Assembly (NCBI GenBank): GCA_949298195.1
Contig: CASFVT010000031.1
Location: forward strand, 1 to 49,624
DNA length: 49,624 bases
Direction of reading: 5' to 3'
From: an uncultured Bacillota bacterium
Lineage (GTDB): Bacteria; Bacillota_I; Bacilli_A; RFN20; CAG-826
The notes beneath the pieces were generated by a model. It worked only from the letters and a program-made list of their open reading frames with translations. It was not told the origin of the DNA and did not search any database. The stretch's first letter is position 1; the number at the start of each line of letters is the position of its first letter. Below are positions 25,267-34,668 of the stretch, one piece after another. Position numbers and translations under genes: made by a program.

Positions 25267-28200
25267 GAAGGAAATCGCGTCTACTCCCGATGATGTTCGG
25301 CCTGGCCGGCGGGATAACCCTCCTCTCGTCTTTAGCTTACGGTGCATATGTCTTCGTTTCGGCAAAGACCGAAACCAAACCGGTCATCGACCCGAACGCC
25401 CAGGCGGTTTGTTATCTCAATGATCCCGACAACCGTTATGTCTCTTTCAAAAGCGCGTTGGACGATGCACACGCCGATGGGGGCGGCATCGTCGTGGCCA
25501 TTCCCCCGAGCGATGCTTGCGTCTATCCGAATGGCGGGACTTACTCGAACAAGAACGACTTGATCGCCCAGCTGGCCCCTGAACGAGTCGAATATACCCT
25601 CGAGGAAAATATAACCGTTTATTCGGATACTTATCTGGTTCTTCCTTATGACTCCAGCTCGATGGAAGGGATTTCCCTTTCCAACATCGAATCATCCTAC
25701 ATCGAGCAGATGAAGACCCCGCCTTACAACCACACGGACAATCCGTCGACCGTCAAAGTCGGTACCAGCAATTACAACTTCCTGACCAATGCGGCTACCG
25801 ATTACGCCGGCCTTTTCCAGCGTACCGTCCTCCGGGTGAAGCCAGGGATCCAAATCCACAATCAGGGAACGATCGTCGTTTCGGGCATTCTTTCCGGCGG
25901 TTACGGCGGTTCGGCCTACAACGGTCAGACTTCCCATAGCTATGCCGAGATAATCTTGGAAAGCGACGCGGAAAACGGAGCCTCGAAAATCGTCCAGGAT
26001 GTCTCTTCGGCCGATCTATACTGCTATGGCTACATCAGCGAAGAAGGCGGCTCCGGTTCGCTGGAAGTTTCGAGTGGCCGCGTTTTCGAACCGTTCATCC
26101 TCCGAGATTATCGGGCCATCCCATCCTCCTATGCCGTTTATCGGAGTGGCATGAACGAAACCTATCTGTGCTCCCCATTCAATCAATTCGAGCTTAGGAA
26201 CATCTCAGCGAGCCTAACGTTGAGGGACGGTGGTTCCCTGATTGGGATGGCAAACATCTATGATGTCTTGCAGGTTCCCCTTCCACAAAGAATCGACTTG
26301 AATCTTATCGGAAACGGCGAGCAGTACTTCCTAGATTTCAAAGACGGTGCCTACCTTAGGGCAAAATACAATCCGTCGACTCAGGTCTGCGATGCTGATT
26401 TTTACGGCGGTTTCGACCTCCGGAGCATCGTGATGTCGCTTTCGGCCATGGGACAAGACGTTACCTTGAATACGAATCTTTGCTTGTTCCCACTCTCATA
26501 TCGATTTGACATCGGCCTAAATGGAAACGGGGCGGTCTACGATTGCAACAACCAGAACGTGAAAGTCATGACCGGTGCCAAACTCGAAGTCGGGAGCGGC
26601 GCCACCCTCAACGTCAATCGCCTGGTGGTTTACACGGCCTTTGCCGACCGTGCCAAACCATCGACCATGGTTACCCAAGCCGGTGGAACCGCTTATCCGT
26701 CCAACAAGAACGGCGGGGAATTCCGGGTTGCCGGGGCGGTGAACGCCCAATATCTGGCCGGGAACCTCATCCTTGAAAACGGTGGTTCCTACGTGGTTCC
26801 GGAAGGAAGCGACCGTACTGCCTTCACATCCTATGAATTCCTTTCGATGGACTCTTCCGCTAGTGGTTTGGTTCCGTATGCCGTGCAAGCTTATACCCAA
26901 CTCAAAGAGGAACTGAACGTGATTGATGCGAGTGACCTCGATGAATTGGTTCCCCTCTTCATCGGTGTTCAGACGTTCTCGAACCTTCCGGATTATTGCC
27001 CTTCCTATGTCTTGAATGTCTTCGACCCGGTTTCGGCCGCTTCCCGTTTGGATCCAATCCGCGGATTCATCCCAAGCCAGGTTCGGGCGGCATCCGGCCT
27101 TCCGTCTGGGGAATATGCGAGTAGCGATGGTGTCCAGCGAACTTATCTCATGAGTCCCGGAACACGTTACCAATATCGCCTGCTCGGGGACATCTATCTT
27201 GTCTACGAGAACGGATCGAGTTGGTCCTCGGTATACGAATTCGATTCGATAAGGACAATCGAAAAGGCCACGAATGCCTATGTCATTTCCTCTAATCTCT
27301 CGATTGAGGAGTCTGATTTCCCGATTGCCGGTTTCGATGTAGGGTCGCTCTCGCACCCCATCCCGAGCGACAACCCCGACGAGCAGATCTATCCGCTATT
27401 CGTTGGCAAGACCATCCAACTCACAGGTTCGATAGCGAATGCCGACAAGGCCTACATTAAACGGCTGAGTTGGTCGACCTCTGATGCGAAAATTGCCAGA
27501 ATCACCCCGAGCTCCGATACCATAAACGTCACGGTTACTGGTGTTGCGGTCGGCCAAGCGACGATTATGGCGAAAGCCGGGGATTTCACGGACACCTTCG
27601 TGGTTCATGTTTATCAAAGCATTGATGATATTGGAAGCGGCTTCGTTGGACTCGACGAGTCGCAATGTTCCATCTCTTCCGATCCTTCGGATCGAATCAC
27701 CAGTAGCAGCGGGGGGACAGCGAATTTCACTGTCCATTACAACGCTGGGGCTTGGATCAACACGATTACATGGACCGTAAACGGTTCGGGTCGTTGGGAA
27801 TCGACGGGGACAACCAGTGCCTACTACGACACATCGGCTGATTGTACTTTCGGGGCCCAGTCCGGTATGTTTAGCGACGTCTATACCGTCACCTGCACGC
27901 TCGTCGATTATGCGGGCAAGAGCGTGAAAGTGACGAAGGAATTCAAAGTTGGATTGATTGATAAACCTGATACATGTATTGTCGCTGGCACCCTCATCAC
28001 TTTGAGCGATGGTTCCGAAATACCAGTCGAAGACATACAACCTGGCGACGAGCTCCTAGTCTTTAACCACGAAACCGGAAAGATAGATAGCGCACCGGCC
28101 GTCTTCAACGACATGGATCCGCTCGGCTATTATGATGTGATCGAACTTACCTTCGATGACGGGAGCACCCTGGGCATTTCCTATCAGCACGCTCTCTTCG

Positions 28201-28643
28201 ATGTCGATGCCAATGAATACGTCTATGTCGATGAAAGTTCCTATCAAAGCCTCATCGGACACCGTTTCTACAAAGAAGGCGGAAAGGTAGCCACCTTGGT
28301 CGACGCCAAACTCGAGAACCGGCTTTGCGTCGTCGGCTCGCCTGTCAGCGACTGGCATCTGAACTTCTTCACCAACGGCTTCCTTGGGATGCCCGGAAAC
28401 ATTACCGGTTTCTTCAACATGTTCGAACTCGATGAGAACATGAAATACGACGAGGAAGCCAAAGCACGCGACATCGAGGAATATGGCCTCTTCACCTATG
28501 AAGACCTCAGCGACTACATGGTGCCGGATGCCTTCCTCCATTTCCCATTCGCCTATACCAAAGTATCCATTGGCAAAGGCCTCATGAGTTATGACGATTT
28601 GATTGGCATCCTCGAGCACTATCGCGAATATCTCTTCTATTGA
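25263..28643 (+). CDS. Large surface protein with Ig-like domains and a C-terminal Hint (Hedgehog/intein) domain
   Basis: 1126 aa. An N-terminal TM/signal anchor (about 10-34) precedes a long beta-rich region (60-690) that looks like a beta-helix. Then come a BIG2-type Ig domain (about 705-785: VGKTIQLTG, LSWSTSDAKIARI, VAVGQATIMA), another Ig-like domain (786-900) and a Hint domain from Cys905 (CIVAGTLITLSDGSEIPVED, GDELLVFN). The B-block His is His976 (SYQHALFDVD). Hint domains activate the peptide bond before their first Cys, so the extracellular N-terminal part may be cleaved or transferred to a nucleophile. About 110 residues after the Hint core are conserved in the cassette 2 protein. 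No sortase motif is present. Confidence 0.85.
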   Translation: MRRKSRLLPMMFGLAGGITLLSSLAYGAYVFVSAKTETKPVIDPNAQAVCYLNDPDNRYVSFKSALDDAHADGGGIVVAIPPSDACVYPNGGTYSNKNDLIAQLAPERVEYTLEENITVYSDTYLVLPYDSSSMEGISLSNIESSYIEQMKTPPYNHTDNPSTVKVGTSNYNFLTNAATDYAGLFQRTVLRVKPGIQIHNQGTIVVSGILSGGYGGSAYNGQTSHSYAEIILESDAENGASKIVQDVSSADLYCYGYISEEGGSGSLEVSSGRVFEPFILRDYRAIPSSYAVYRSGMNETYLCSPFNQFELRNISASLTLRDGGSLIGMANIYDVLQVPLPQRIDLNLIGNGEQYFLDFKDGAYLRAKYNPSTQVCDADFYGGFDLRSIVMSLSAMGQDVTLNTNLCLFPLSYRFDIGLNGNGAVYDCNNQNVKVMTGAKLEVGSGATLNVNRLVVYTAFADRAKPSTMVTQAGGTAYPSNKNGGEFRVAGAVNAQYLAGNLILENGGSYVVPEGSDRTAFTSYEFLSMDSSASGLVPYAVQAYTQLKEELNVIDASDLDELVPLFIGVQTFSNLPDYCPSYVLNVFDPVSAASRLDPIRGFIPSQVRAASGLPSGEYASSDGVQRTYLMSPGTRYQYRLLGDIYLVYENGSSWSSVYEFDSIRTIEKATNAYVISSNLSIEESDFPIAGFDVGSLSHPIPSDNPDEQIYPLFVGKTIQLTGSIANADKAYIKRLSWSTSDAKIARITPSSDTINVTVTGVAVGQATIMAKAGDFTDTFVVHVYQSIDDIGSGFVGLDESQCSISSDPSDRITSSSGGTANFTVHYNAGAWINTITWTVNGSGRWESTGTTSAYYDTSADCTFGAQSGMFSDVYTVTCTLVDYAGKSVKVTKEFKVGLIDKPDTCIVAGTLITLSDGSEIPVEDIQPGDELLVFNHETGKIDSAPAVFNDMDPLGYYDVIELTFDDGSTLGISYQHALFDVDANEYVYVDESSYQSLIGHRFYKEGGKVATLVDAKLENRLCVVGSPVSDWHLNFFTNGFLGMPGNITGFFNMFELDENMKYDEEAKARDIEEYGLFTYEDLSDYMVPDAFLHFPFAYTKVSIGKGLMSYDDLIGILEHYREYLFY

Positions 28644-28700
28644 AAATTCTGTTTTTGGTTTTGACGCCTGGGATTTGAACTCATCTTTCCGACTAAGCCC

Positions 28701-28718
28701 ATTACAATTTGCTGTAAT
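28701..28718 (+). promoter_or_regulatory. -10 region and inverted repeat of surface cassette 2
   Basis: ATTACA (28701-28706) and TGTAAT (28713-28718) form a perfect inverted repeat. TGTAAT serves as a -10 exactly 7 nt before the ATG at 28726, again leaderless. TACAAT at 28703-28708 is an alternative -10. Confidence 0.45.
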
Positions 28719-28725
28719 CCCCGCG

Positions 28726-29344
28726 ATGAGAAAGCGCTCCTCCTTCTTGGCAACCAGCTCCCGGATTGTCGGGGGGTGTTTTACTAGCCATCGCCTTGGC
28801 CTCTAGCCTTAGTGTTGGCTTTGCCTCGTGGCTCATGACTGCCTCGGGAAATGCCTATCCCGCTGACGGTAGCCTCCCGGTTGACGTAGCCGATGTGGTC
28901 GAAATACCGCTTCTATCGGTGTCCAACGTCAGTGGTTTTGCCATCGGTAGCGACGGCCTCGCCAACGAGGATGAGGTTCTGAGCGAGGCGACGGTCGTCT
29001 ATGCTATTGCTATCGAAAACGATTTGGCCTCTACCGGCGGCTATCTCTCGGAGTCCGGGGCAATCAACCTTGAACTGATTTTCGCTTCGGAGAACCAAAA
29101 GGGCTTGTTTTCGCCGTCTTACCTAGCGGAATCGGAGTTGACCGTGGGGAGTCAGACTGTGGTAGGCACCGGAAGCGTTTATTCGGCCACCGATGGTAGT
29201 CTTTCGACGAGCGGGATTGCCGTGCCCCTTTCAAATGGCGAGAAGACCGAGGTCAAGGTCACTTATCGTTTCAGTGGCGATCTATCGGCCTTCTACAATC
29301 CGCTTCCCAAGTTTACCTTGACTGCCGGGGCTCTCCATCAATGA
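28726..29344 (+). pseudogene. Small secreted protein of cassette 2, frameshifted in a G6 tract
   Basis: Counterpart of the 24634 gene. From ATG 28726 the frame reads MRKRSSFLATSSRIVGG and then fails after the six-G run at 28771-28776. Removing one G continues into VLLAIALASSLSVGFASWLM and an open frame to 29344, giving a 205-aa protein with a classic signal peptide close in size to cassette 1's 210 aa. A TTG at 28766 could restart translation but would lose the basic N-terminus. The end overlaps the next ATG by 4 nt, as in cassette 1. Slippage-based phase variation, decay and sequencing error are all possible. Confidence 0.75.
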
Positions 29345-32047
29345 GAAAGCACAGTCTGTCTCTGCCAATCCACGTCCTCTCCCTCGGGGTTCTTCTTTCC
29401 GTCTGCGCGGGATCTGCCACTTTCGTCGTCATCAAGGACGATGGCTTCGTTACCAAGGTCTTGACGGCTGATGCCGCCTACAAGACGGTCGCAACCATCG
29501 GGAGCAAGAAATACACCAACATCGGCAAGGCCATCGCTGACAGCAGGAGCGGTGACGTCATCGAGGTGATTCCAGGCAACACCGGTGCCAACCGCCGCTC
29601 GAGCCGTGATTACACGATCAGGATGCCAATTGGGATGGCGGGAGACACCTTGACGATTCCCCAAGGCGTCACCCTGAACATCCCCTATGAAGCCGGGAAA
29701 GCCAACTCGAAGACACCGGATGGTGTCATTTCTACCCATGCTTTCGCGAACAAGGACGCCTACTGCAAGTCCTCGGTCATCCTCGACGACGGATTGACCC
29801 TCGTTAACGAAGGGAAAATCGAAATCGGTGGGGTTGTCGGGGCGGCCGGCGGTGGAACGCCCAGCGGTTGTACGGCGGGAAGTTTCAGCGAATTTATTCT
29901 AGGAGAAGGTTCAAAGCTCATGAGCCATGGGGAGATTTGGGCCTATGGGCTCCTTTCCGAAGTAAGCGAAGGCACCTCGGAAGTCATCCTCCGGCCCAAT
30001 GAAGACGGAAATTTGCTATCTACCGATGTATTGGTACGATTTCGGCGGTGGAAGCGCCCTTAAGGCCATCTATGATGCGGTAGATGAGCGGGGATGCATA
30101 CCGATTGACGATTTCTACATGGAAAACGTCGAAAATCGGACGATCATCCATTCCGGTGCCGAAGTCACGTCTTGGGTGAACCTTTATGCCGCCGATAGCA
30201 ACGGTGAGTATGATCTCAAATTGATCGGTGACGATTCTACCGCGGTAATAACCCTCGCCGACCCGCAGTCCTACCTAGTGACGGATTTCGACCCGACCGC
30301 CATCAAGCACCACCTCGATTTTTACGGAGGCGCCGTATTCGGTTCCCTCGTGATAAATACCAAACAGGCCATCATCGATGCTGCCGGTAGTGGTGCTTGG
30401 ACTCTAGCTTCAATCGCGGGCCTACCAGCTGAAGTCTCCACGTCCGATGGATATTTCCCGCTCTCGCATGTTTTTGACATTTCGCTCAATCCCCTCCCCG
30501 AGAGTGAGAGCACGGCCTTTTACGATGCCAATACCGTAAAGTACAAGCTCCTTAATTCCGCGCGTCTACATGTGGCGAAAGGAGCGTCTTTCAAAACGGG
30601 CGGGTTGGCAGTCTATGACGGAACCGATTATTTAGGTGGTCGCGGGACACACGCTTCTTCCTTGAAAAAGAGCCTTAATCCAAACACAACCCCGGCCGAG
30701 GCCATAGTTGACGGCCAATTGACCGCAGATTTGGTTGTCGGAACCGTGGAAACGAACCAGTCAAACTCCAAAATCGTTGCCAATGCCGTGACTAGTACCG
30801 TCATGTTTGAACCGAAGGAAGGAACTGGAAAGCAGTTTACGGCGAAGATGTTAGATGACGAGCAAGGCTGGTTCTATATACCGTTGTCCTTGACTTTGCG
30901 GGATAGTGCCGGTGATTATCGCGATTACGGTGGAAGCCTTGGAAGTTTCTCAAGCAAACCTGGTGACGGCTATCATTATTGGGAATTGACCACGGACAAT
31001 GAACTCAAATCAGTGAGCATTTCAAGCCCAAATGGTTTTGAAAGCGGGAAGAATGCAGCGGCGACCTTCAATCTATCCTCCGTCCTGAATCCGACTAGCC
31101 CCGATAGTCGTGACATCCAATATGACTGGTCGGTTGCCGGCTCCAATCCCGATGGCGGGACTGCCACTTTGACAGTGGATCAAAACGACCCGTCAAAAGC
31201 AACTTTGCATCTTCCCGCCAATTCGAGCGAAGACACCGATGGGTATTTCACGGTTACATTGAAGGTAACTGCCATGTCCAGCCTTACCGGTGAGCAAATC
31301 ACCGTCGCGACAAGTGAAAGATTTATCGCGGTGCACAAGGATGATCCGTGTTTTGAAGCCGGCACGATTGTCCTGACCAAGGCTGGAGCGAAGAAAATCG
31401 AGAACCTTGAGGCCTCCGATCTTGTTGTTTCCTATGATCAATGGACTGGCGAGCTCCGCTACAGCCGGATTGCCCTTTTGGTCAATCACGGTGAGGACGA
31501 GTATGCGGTCATGGAGCTTCATTTCGACGACGGCTCATATATCGGTTTCATCAATAGCCACTGTCTTTTCTCGGTTGACGATGGATGTTATTTGGATTTC
31601 CGACCCGATAATTTCCGATCCTATGTCGGAAAGAGCTTCCTGAAGCTATCGGAAGACGGGAAACTCGTGGAAGTCAAGCTGGTCAAAGCCGAGCTCGTGA
31701 AGAAGACAACCACTTCCTATACCGTCATTTCCAGCGAAGACCTCAACTGCTTCGGGAACGGGCTCCTAAACCTCACGACCATCCTCAAGGGCATCTATAA
31801 CATCTTCGATTGCGATTCCCACGGTCTCATCGAGAGAGTCAAGGCCAAGGCCGATATTGAGAAGTACGGCCTCTTTGGCTATGCGGACTTCCGTGAGGCC
31901 ATCCCCGAACAGGTATTTGTCGACTTCGGATTCAAATACTTCAAAGTCGCGATGGGCAAGGGAATCCTCGATAAGGACACCCTGGATTACTACATCCGTT
32001 GGTTCTACCAGTTGCTTGCCTCGGGTGAGGGACAAGTGGTTTCATAG
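29341..32047 (+). pseudogene. Hint-domain surface protein of cassette 2, one frameshift
   Basis: Counterpart of the 25263 gene; about 901 aa if repaired. The first frame (29341-30063) has a signal anchor and a beta-helix-like start (NIGKAIADSRSGDVIEVIPG). The remainder is one frame over and runs to 32047. The best join is in the AAATTT stretch at 30009-30014: removing one base gives a smooth passage from RPNEDGN to YLPMYWYDFGGGS. The Hint domain starts at the Cys codon 31349 (CFEAGTIVLTKAG) with the B-block His in NSHCLFSVDD. The C-terminal tail matches cassette 1 (KYGLFGY, FKVAMGKGIL versus EYGLFTY, TKVSIGKGLM). No BIG2 domain is obvious. Confidence 0.75.
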
Positions 32048-32074
32048 TCCCAGCAAAGTCCGCAAAACACACTT

Positions 32075-32100
32075 CGATTTGCAAAATCACCGGCAAATCG
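32075..32100. repeat. 8-bp inverted repeat between convergent genes
   Basis: CGATTTGC (32075-32082) and GCAAATCG (32093-32100) form a perfect stem with a 10-nt loop between the cassette 2 Hint gene and the UvrA-like gene. No T-run follows, so it is a weak terminator candidate for either direction. Confidence 0.4.
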
Positions 32101-32108
32101 ACATCAAA

Positions 32109-34601
32109 TCAATCGCTTAGGTATTTCCGTAGGTAAGGGCCGGTCACGCTTTCCTTCACGTCCAGGATTCCATCTAGGGGCCCTTGATAGACGACGTTCC
32201 CGCCCTTATGGCCCCCGCCGGGACCCATGTCGACGATGTAGTCGGCATTGGAGATGAAATCGAGGTCGTGTTCGATGACGATGATGGTTGCCCCCTTGGA
32301 AAGGAGGGCATCGAAGACCTCGAGGAGCTTTTCGACGTCGAGTGGATGGAGCCCAATCGTCGGTTCGTCAAAGACGAAGAGGGAAGAGTCCTGGTTCATT
32401 CCCATCTCGAAGGCCAGCTTCAACCGTTGGGCCTCCCCGCCGGACAAAGACGGGGTGGCCTCGCCGAGGGTCAAATAACCAAGCCCCAGGTCGATGAGGG
32501 TTTTGAGCCGCGCCTTTGCCCGAAGCAAAGGCGCGCACCTCGAATACGCCTCCTCGACGGTGAGGGAAAGCATCTCCGGGAGGGGCAATCCGTTCCCGTC
32601 CGGGAAGCGGATCCCGTCTATCCCCTTCCGGTAACGCCTACCATGGCAATCGGGGCAGGGAAGCTCCACGTCGGGAAGGAACTGGACGTCCATGGTGATG
32701 CTTCCCGTCCCGTCGCAAGTCGGGCAGCGGAGGTTCCCCGTATTGTAGGAAAAGCTCGAGGCGGTGTAGCCATGCGCTTTCGCGATGGGGAGTTTGGCAT
32801 AGGCCATCCGGAGCTCGTCGAGGATGCCGCTATATGTGGCGAGGGTCGAACGGACGTTGGCCCCGATCGGGGTCGCGTCGACGAGGGCGAGCTTCTTGAT
32901 CCCGGCCGACTCGATGTTGGTCACGTGGGAAGGGAGGGGCAGGCCGCCGATTTGGGCCTTCAGGCCGGGAATGAGGCTTTCGAGGACCATCGTCGTCTTC
33001 CCGGAGCCCGAGACCCCGGTGACGACGCTCAGGCGCCCTTTGGGAAAAGACACGTGCAGGGGCTTGACCGTGTGAATGGCTTTCGAGGAGAGGCTCAACC
33101 GACCTCCGTCCCACATTTCCTCCCCGGTGGCCCTCTTCCTGATGAGGACTTTCTTGCTCCCGCTTAGGTAGGGGCCGATGAGGGAGGCGGGGGAAGCGGT
33201 CGCTTCCGCGGTCGGTCCTTGGGAGATTATCGTCCCGCCGTCCTTCCCGGCCCCCGGCCCGAGTTCGACGAGGTAAGATGAAGAGGCGAGGATCTTCTCG
33301 TCGTGATCGACGACGATGAGGGAATTTCCCTGTTCGACCAATTCGCGGAAGAGGGCAAGGAGACCGTCGACGTTGGCTGGGTGAAGGCCGATCGAGGGCT
33401 CGTCGAGGACATAGAGGACCCCGGTCGTCTCGCTTCGGACGGCCCGGGCAAGGGCGATTCGCTGCCGTTCCCCGGTCGAGAGGCTATTTCCCGCCCTCTC
33501 GAGGGAAAGGTAGTCGAGCCCGAGATTGAGCAGGGGCGTCGCCATCATCATGAACTGCCTTAGCATCTCCAAGGCCATTTCCTTCATGGACGGGGGGACT
33601 TTAGCGGGGATTTCCTTCAAAAAGGCAACCAAATCGGCAAGAGGCAGGGCCGCGGCCCTCTCGAGGGGAAGGCCGGCAAGGAGGCTCGAACGGGCCTTTT
33701 CCGAGAGGCGACTGCCATGACAAGCCGGGCATTCGGACTCGATGAGGAACTTCGCCACCCGCTTCATCCCCTTTTCGTCCTTGGCCTTGCTCAGGGCGTT
33801 CTCGACCGTCTTGAGAGCCGAGTAATAGGTGAAATCGAGTTCGGCGAAATCATCGCCCTTCTTCGAGCGGTAGAGGATGTGCTTCTTCTCCATCGGCCCG
33901 TGGAGGACGATTTCTTTCTCTTTTGCGCTCAGATCCCTGTAGGGGATGTCCGTCCTCACTCCCATCGCCCGGCAGACGTCGACCATGAGCGACCACATGA
34001 GGGAGTTCCACGGGGCGACCGCCCCCTGCTCGATCGTCAGGCCTTCATCGGGGACGAGGCTTTTCTCGTCGACGAGGAGGGCGAGGCCGGTTCCCCCGCA
34101 CTGGGGACAGGCCCCGCCGGAATTGAAGGCGAAGCTCTCGGCATCGGGGCCCATGAAGACTTCCCCGCATTCGGGGCAGGTCAGCTCCCCCGTGAGGGCC
34201 ATCGTCGGGGACGGAGGGACACGGTGGCCGTTCGGGCAGAGGTGGCTCCCGAGCCTGGAATACATGAGGCGGAGGACGTTATTGAGTTCGGTGAGGGTAC
34301 CGAAGGTCGAGCGGATGCCGGGCACCGATGGCCGCTGACGGAGGGCAATGGCTGCGGGGACGTGCTCGACCGTGGCCTCCGCCCGGGTCGTGTCTTCCTC
34401 GATCCGCCTTCTCGTGTAGGTCGAGAGGGATTCCAGATAACGCCTCGAACCCTCGTGGAAGAGGACCCCGAGGGCGAGGGAGGACTTCCCGGATCCGGAG
34501 ACCCCGGCGATGGCGACGAACTCCCGGAGGGGAATCCGGAGGGATATCCCCTTGAGGTTATGGACCTTCGCGTCCTTTACGAGGATGGCTTCTTGTCTCA
34601 C
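32109..34601 (-). CDS. UvrA-like ABC ATPase (UvrA2 type)
   Basis: 830 aa from a GTG at 34601 (VRQEAILVKDAKVHNLKGI) with GGAAGAG upstream. The longer frame to 34637 starts inside the terminator hairpin of the upstream gene and is rejected. Two ABC modules: Walker A GVSGSGKSSLALGVL and GVSGSGKTTMVLESL; signatures STGERQRIALARAV and SLSGGEAQRLKLAFE; Walker B LYVLDEPSIGLHP and LFVFDEPTIGLHP. Zinc-finger Cys pairs are present (CPECGE, CPTCDGTGS, CPDCHG). It is roughly 100 residues shorter than housekeeping UvrA, as in UvrA2 proteins that lack the UvrB-binding insertion and are linked to DNA-damaging drug tolerance. The housekeeping uvrA is expected elsewhere. Confidence 0.88.
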   Translation of the reverse strand: MRQEAILVKDAKVHNLKGISLRIPLREFVAIAGVSGSGKSSLALGVLFHEGSRRYLESLSTYTRRRIEEDTTRAEATVEHVPAAIALRQRPSVPGIRSTFGTLTELNNVLRLMYSRLGSHLCPNGHRVPPSPTMALTGELTCPECGEVFMGPDAESFAFNSGGACPQCGGTGLALLVDEKSLVPDEGLTIEQGAVAPWNSLMWSLMVDVCRAMGVRTDIPYRDLSAKEKEIVLHGPMEKKHILYRSKKGDDFAELDFTYYSALKTVENALSKAKDEKGMKRVAKFLIESECPACHGSRLSEKARSSLLAGLPLERAAALPLADLVAFLKEIPAKVPPSMKEMALEMLRQFMMMATPLLNLGLDYLSLERAGNSLSTGERQRIALARAVRSETTGVLYVLDEPSIGLHPANVDGLLALFRELVEQGNSLIVVDHDEKILASSSYLVELGPGAGKDGGTIISQGPTAEATASPASLIGPYLSGSKKVLIRKRATGEEMWDGGRLSLSSKAIHTVKPLHVSFPKGRLSVVTGVSGSGKTTMVLESLIPGLKAQIGGLPLPSHVTNIESAGIKKLALVDATPIGANVRSTLATYSGILDELRMAYAKLPIAKAHGYTASSFSYNTGNLRCPTCDGTGSITMDVQFLPDVELPCPDCHGRRYRKGIDGIRFPDGNGLPLPEMLSLTVEEAYSRCAPLLRAKARLKTLIDLGLGYLTLGEATPSLSGGEAQRLKLAFEMGMNQDSSLFVFDEPTIGLHPLDVEKLLEVFDALLSKGATIIVIEHDLDFISNADYIVDMGPGGGHKGGNVVYQGPLDGILDVKESVTGPYLRKYLSD

Positions 34602-34624
34602 CTTGAAATTCTCTTCCAAAGGGA

Positions 34625-34648
34625 AAGGAAAAGCCACCCGAAGGTGGC
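34625..34648 (-). terminator. Terminator of the modular lipoprotein array
   Basis: On the minus strand GCCACC-TTCG-GGTGGC (34648..34633) is followed by TTTTCCTTT. It lies 21 nt after the stop of the last lipoprotein gene. Confidence 0.75.
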
Positions 34649-34668
34649 CATGGGAGTAAATCGATCAA

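Noticed and set aside
27975..28640. Hint domain as an intein interrupting a host gene
   Set aside because: There is no C-extein and no host enzyme split around it; the domain is at the protein's C-terminus, as in Hedgehog/BIL-type proteins.
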